Shown here: one piece after another, positions 61,074-64,000 of the stretch
Layout of the letters: the number at the start of each line of letters is the position of its first letter
Position numbering within the stretch: the first letter of the stretch is position 1
Assembly (NCBI GenBank): GCA_945877815.1
Contig: CAMDWJ010000002.1
Coordinates: forward strand, 1-64,000
Direction of reading: 5' to 3'
DNA length: 64,000 nucleotides
Origin: Caenispirillum bisanense
GTDB lineage: Bacteria > Pseudomonadota > Alphaproteobacteria > Rhodospirillales > UBA2165
The notes under the pieces: generated by a model
Database searches by the model: none
The model's input: only the letters and a program-made list of their open reading frames with translations
Told to the model about the DNA's origin: nothing
Program-made: the position numbers and the translations under genes

Positions 61074-62365
61074 ATGTTTCCGGCGGCCCACTCTTTCGCC
61101 GGTTGTTTCAAGAGGGCTCCGTCGAGGTCGTCGACGCGCACGGAGCCCTGCACCGCTTCGGAGATAGCATCCCTCCGACCGTCCGCATCCGCTTTCACGA
61201 CAAGTTGACCCCAGGAAGCTCCTGATCGCTCTCAGCATGACGCTGGGCGAGGGCTATGTGGACGGCAAGATCACCGTCGAAAACGCGCACATCTACGACT
61301 TCCTCGACTTGGCCACGCGCATTATGCGCCGGATCGGCAGCCTGCCGCTGTCGCTCATGGCCGAAAATCTCAGCAGGGTCGTCCGCTACATCCAGCAGTT
61401 CAACTTCACGCAACACGCGCGCCGCAACGTGGCCCATCATTACGATCTGTCACGCCAATTGTTCGAATTGTTCCTGGACATTGATCGCCAATATTCCTGT
61501 ACCTATTTTGATCGCCCCGACGACGATATCGAAACGGCACAGATCAACAAGAAGCGCCATATCGCCGCCAAGCTGTTGCTCGCCAATGGCCAGTGCGTGC
61601 TCAATATCGGCTGCGGCTGGGGCGGCCTCGGCCTCTATCTCGCCAAGAAGCTCGATCTTCATGTGACGGGTATCACGCTTTCGGAAGAACAGCATGCCGT
61701 CGCCAATGAACGCGCACTCAATGAACCGATGGCCGGGCGCGCGACGTTCGATCTGCGCGACTACCCGTGAACAGACGGGCCTGTTCAACAGGGTCGTCTC
61801 GATCGGAATGTTTGAGCATGTCGGTATTCCGTTCTATCGGACCTTTTTCGACAAGGTCCGCGATCTCATGAAGCCAGACGGCGTGATGCCGTTGCACACG
61901 ATCGGGCACAGCAACCCTCCGACCGTGACCGATCCAAGGATTCGCAAATATATTTGCCCGGGCAGCTATATCCCGGCGCAATCCGAGGTGATGCCGGCGA
62001 TCGAGGATGCGGGACTGACCGTCATCGATATCGAATTTCTCGGTCCTCACTACGCCGAAACCTTGCGCGCCTGTCAAAACCGTTTCCAAGCCAATCGTGA
62101 AAAAGTGAAGGCGCTGTAAGACGAATGATTTTGCCGAATGTGGGAATATTATCTGGCCGGAAGCGAAGTATCGTACCGTCACATGGGCACGACATTATTT
62201 CAGATCCAGATGGTGAAGAACCGCGAATCGGTCCCCATGACTCGTGACTATATCGCGAAATCGGAGAAGAGAATTGCGTCCCCAGGCGCGGCGTACCCCA
62301 AGTTATCCCCGCTATTCTCCGTTATACAAAACTCCTCGCTATCGATGCGCTGCCAAGAGGTCTAG
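61074..62365 (+). pseudogene. cfa: Cyclopropane-fatty-acyl-phospholipid synthase, multiply disrupted
   Basis: The parts of a CFA synthase (SAM-dependent) are present in order but in broken frames. The N-terminus starts at the ATG 61074 (MFPAA), then shifts near 61090 to LFRRLFQEGSVEVVDAHGAL. A further shift near 61213 after HDKLTP leads to MTLGEGYVDGKITVENAHIY and the SAM motif NIGCGWGGLGLYLAKK. A third near 61767 leads to EQTGLFNRVVSIGMFEHVG. Then two in-frame stops (TAA at 62117, TGA at 62126) precede RMWEYYLAGSEVSYRHMG and MTRDYIAKSE. The true gene end is not certain; the last open frame closes at 62365. No intact copy is in the window. Confidence 0.9.
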
Positions 62366-62375
62366 TTTCCCTTTC

Positions 62376-63893
62376 ATGGCAACGGTATTACAGAACAACT
62401 CGAACATCGCCCCTTTCGAGGGCGATCAACGCTCACTTCCCGCCTTCCGCTCGCCGCCGCACAACTTCGAAGCCGAAAAGGCTTTGCTGGGCGCGATCCT
62501 CGCCAACAACAACGCCTTCGACCGCGTTACCGATTTCCTGAAATCGGAACATTTCGCCGATCCCGTGCATGGCCGCATCTTCGACGCGCTGGCACGGCTG
62601 ATCCTGCGCAACCAGATCGCCGATCCGGTGACGCTACGCATGTTTTTCGAGCAGGACGGTTCGCTCGCCGATGTCGGCGGCCCGCGCTACCTCGCCGAAC
62701 TCGCCGCCTCGATGGTCAGCATCATCAATGTCAACGATTACGGGCGGTTGATCTACGATTTACACGTAAAACGTCAGCTCATCGATCTTGGCGAGCAGGT
62801 CGTCAACCGCGCCTACGATCCGGAACTCGAAGCCGAGCAACAGATCTCCGAAGCCGAAAACCATCTCTACAAACTCGCCGAAACCGGCGAGATGGAAAAC
62901 GGCTTCAGTGCCTTCTCCAATGCCGTCACCGAAGCGATCAAGATCGCAGAGGCCGCGCACAAGCGCGATGGCCGGCTGGCCGGCGTCGGTACCGGGTTTC
63001 GCGATATCGATGAAATGCTGGGCGGACTGCATCCGTCCGACCTCATTATTCTCGCCGGTCGCCCATCGATGGGCAAAACGGCGCTCGCCACCAATATCGC
63101 TTACAACGCCGCCGCCAATTATAAGACTGAGATGGATTCCAGCGGCCGCGCCCAAGTAGTCAGCGGCGCCGTGGTCGGCTTCTTCTCGCTCGAAATGTCG
63201 TCCGACCAGTTGGCCGCGCGTATCTTGTCGGAGCAATCCAACATCGCGTCCGACGCGATGCGCCGCGGCAAACTCACCGATTCCGAGTTCGACCGCCTCG
63301 CCCAATGCGCGACCGATCTGCACCGTCTGCCGCTCTACATCGACGACACCCCTGCCATGTCAATTAGCATGCTGCGCACCCGCGCCAAGCGCCTAAAACG
63401 CGAGCACGGATTGGGGCTCGTCATCGTGGACTACCTCCAGCTCATGACCGGCTCGCAACGCACCGACAACCGCGTGCTGGAAATCGGCGAAATCACGCGC
63501 GGCCTCAAGACACTGGCCAAGGAACTCAAGATCCCGGTCATTGCCCTGTCGCAGTTGAGCCGCCAAGTGGAAAACCGCGAAGACAAACGCCCGCAGCTCG
63601 CCGACCTGCGCGAATCGGGCACCATCGAGCAGGACGCCGACGTCGTCAGCTTTATCTATCGCGAGGCTTATTATCTCGAGCGGGCCGAGCCGCAGCAGCG
63701 CCCCGAGGATAGTCCGGACAAATACGCAGAGCGGCATGAGCGTTGGCAAAGCCGAATCGACGAATGCCGACATATCGCCGATCTGATCCTTGCCAAGCAA
63801 CGCCACGGCCCGACGGGGACGGTCAGCCTCTATTTCGATGGCATGTACACGCGCTTCGGCGATTTGGATACCCAGCACACCAACGCACACTAG
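62376..63893 (+). CDS. dnaB: Replicative DNA helicase DnaB
   Basis: A 505-residue hexameric helicase. The N-terminal domain (about residues 25-135: SPPHNFEAEKALLGAILANN, FADPVHGRIFDAL) is followed by the RecA-like domain with Walker A LAGRPSMGKTALATNI (about residue 230) and Walker B LVIVDYLQLMTGS. ALSQLSRQVENREDKRPQLA and LRESGTIEQDADVVSFIYRE are also typical. No intein is present. The ATG at 62376 gives the normal N-terminus but lacks a clear Shine-Dalgarno. It lies after the cfa pseudogene and immediately before alr. Confidence 0.97.
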   Translation: MATVLQNNSNIAPFEGDQRSLPAFRSPPHNFEAEKALLGAILANNNAFDRVTDFLKSEHFADPVHGRIFDALARLILRNQIADPVTLRMFFEQDGSLADVGGPRYLAELAASMVSIINVNDYGRLIYDLHVKRQLIDLGEQVVNRAYDPELEAEQQISEAENHLYKLAETGEMENGFSAFSNAVTEAIKIAEAAHKRDGRLAGVGTGFRDIDEMLGGLHPSDLIILAGRPSMGKTALATNIAYNAAANYKTEMDSSGRAQVVSGAVVGFFSLEMSSDQLAARILSEQSNIASDAMRRGKLTDSEFDRLAQCATDLHRLPLYIDDTPAMSISMLRTRAKRLKREHGLGLVIVDYLQLMTGSQRTDNRVLEIGEITRGLKTLAKELKIPVIALSQLSRQVENREDKRPQLADLRESGTIEQDADVVSFIYREAYYLERAEPQQRPEDSPDKYAERHERWQSRIDECRHIADLILAKQRHGPTGTVSLYFDGMYTRFGDLDTQHTNAH

Positions 63894-63899
63894 ACGTCG

Positions 63900-64000
63900 A
63901 TGAATACTGCGGGCGCCATTCTGACGATCGATCTCGGCGCCGTGCGGCGCAACTACCGTACCGTGCGCCAGCACCTCGGCACCGCCGAGCTTGCTGGCGT
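63900..64000 (+). CDS. alr: Alanine racemase (3'-truncated by window edge)
   Basis: Only the first 33 residues are visible: MNTAGAILTIDLGAVRRNYR then TVRQHLGTAELAGV. The LTIDLGAVRRNYR segment is the typical N-terminus of alanine racemase, just before the PLP lysine region. The position seven bases after dnaB matches the common dnaB-alr order. The enzyme makes D-alanine for peptidoglycan. Confidence 0.85.
   Translation, partial: MNTAGAILTIDLGAVRRNYRTVRQHLGTAELAG

Noticed and set aside
1-64000. tRNA or rRNA genes
   Set aside because: No cloverleaf with a TTC-containing T arm or rRNA-like sequence was found by eye; a tRNAscan-SE and barrnap run would decide.

Overview
The window is a GC-rich, densely coded bacterial chromosome segment, most consistent with an alphaproteobacterium, perhaps in or near Rhodospirillales. 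The main evidence is gene order. An hdaA-type DnaA regulator lies in a four-gene ATGA-overlapping operon divergent from purM-purN. Further on come lptF-lptG-lptD-surA-pdxA-rsmA, then gmk-yicC-mltG-fabF-acpP-fabG-fabD, then rpsF-rpsR-DUF2232-rplI-(cfa)-dnaB-alr. All of these are typical alphaproteobacterial neighbourhoods. No rRNA, tRNA, CRISPR array or intact transposase was seen.

Layout. 0-7 kb: a partial GT39-type glycosyltransferase, the hdaA operon, purMN and ndk. 7-15 kb: small unknown proteins, a GntR regulator with an orphan solute-binding protein (SBP), a decayed island (10.4-11.5 kb) with SIR2-like and peroxiredoxin fragments, folE, a lipoprotein and fhs. 15-19.7 kb: an AbrB-family membrane protein, a DUF983 protein, a Kelch protein, and a LigB-type extradiol dioxygenase with a small membrane protein and a VOC protein; a textbook FNR/FixK box precedes the dioxygenase. 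19.7-28.3 kb: purE-purK-sbtA flanked by a decayed and an intact copy of the holC 3' end, then SIMPL, PhoD, pepA and a flippase-like protein. 28.3-34.3 kb: a catabolic-looking cluster of MarR, a two-subunit CoA-transferase-like enzyme, an FAD oxidoreductase, a CoxG-like protein and an SBP. 34.3-42 kb: a divergent AmmeMemoRadiSam pair (AmrS and a Memo-AMMECR1 fusion), a cupin, CysQ, Sua5, an FAD-linked dehydrogenase and a sugar methyltransferase. 42-56 kb: outer-membrane/LPS assembly and fatty-acid synthesis operons. 56-64 kb: a third orphan SBP with a cupin, the ribosomal protein operon, a clearly broken cfa pseudogene, dnaB and the start of alr.

Genes that work together. PurM, PurN, PurE and PurK share the purine pathway; Fhs makes the 10-formyl-THF used by PurN, and SbtA could supply bicarbonate to PurK. 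LptF, LptG, LptD and SurA assemble LPS in the outer membrane. FabD, FabG, AcpP and FabF form the core of type II fatty-acid synthesis. HdaA, HolC and DnaB act in replication.

The most unusual items are the direct holC-3' remnants around purEK-sbtA, the 11-bp tandem/palindrome array in the decayed island, the SIR2/peroxiredoxin junction, the CoA-transferase-like pair that seems to lack the canonical catalytic Glu, the fused Memo-AMMECR1 protein, and a 63-bp AT-rich patch inside a cupin gene. No wholly new multi-gene system could be demonstrated from sequence alone.
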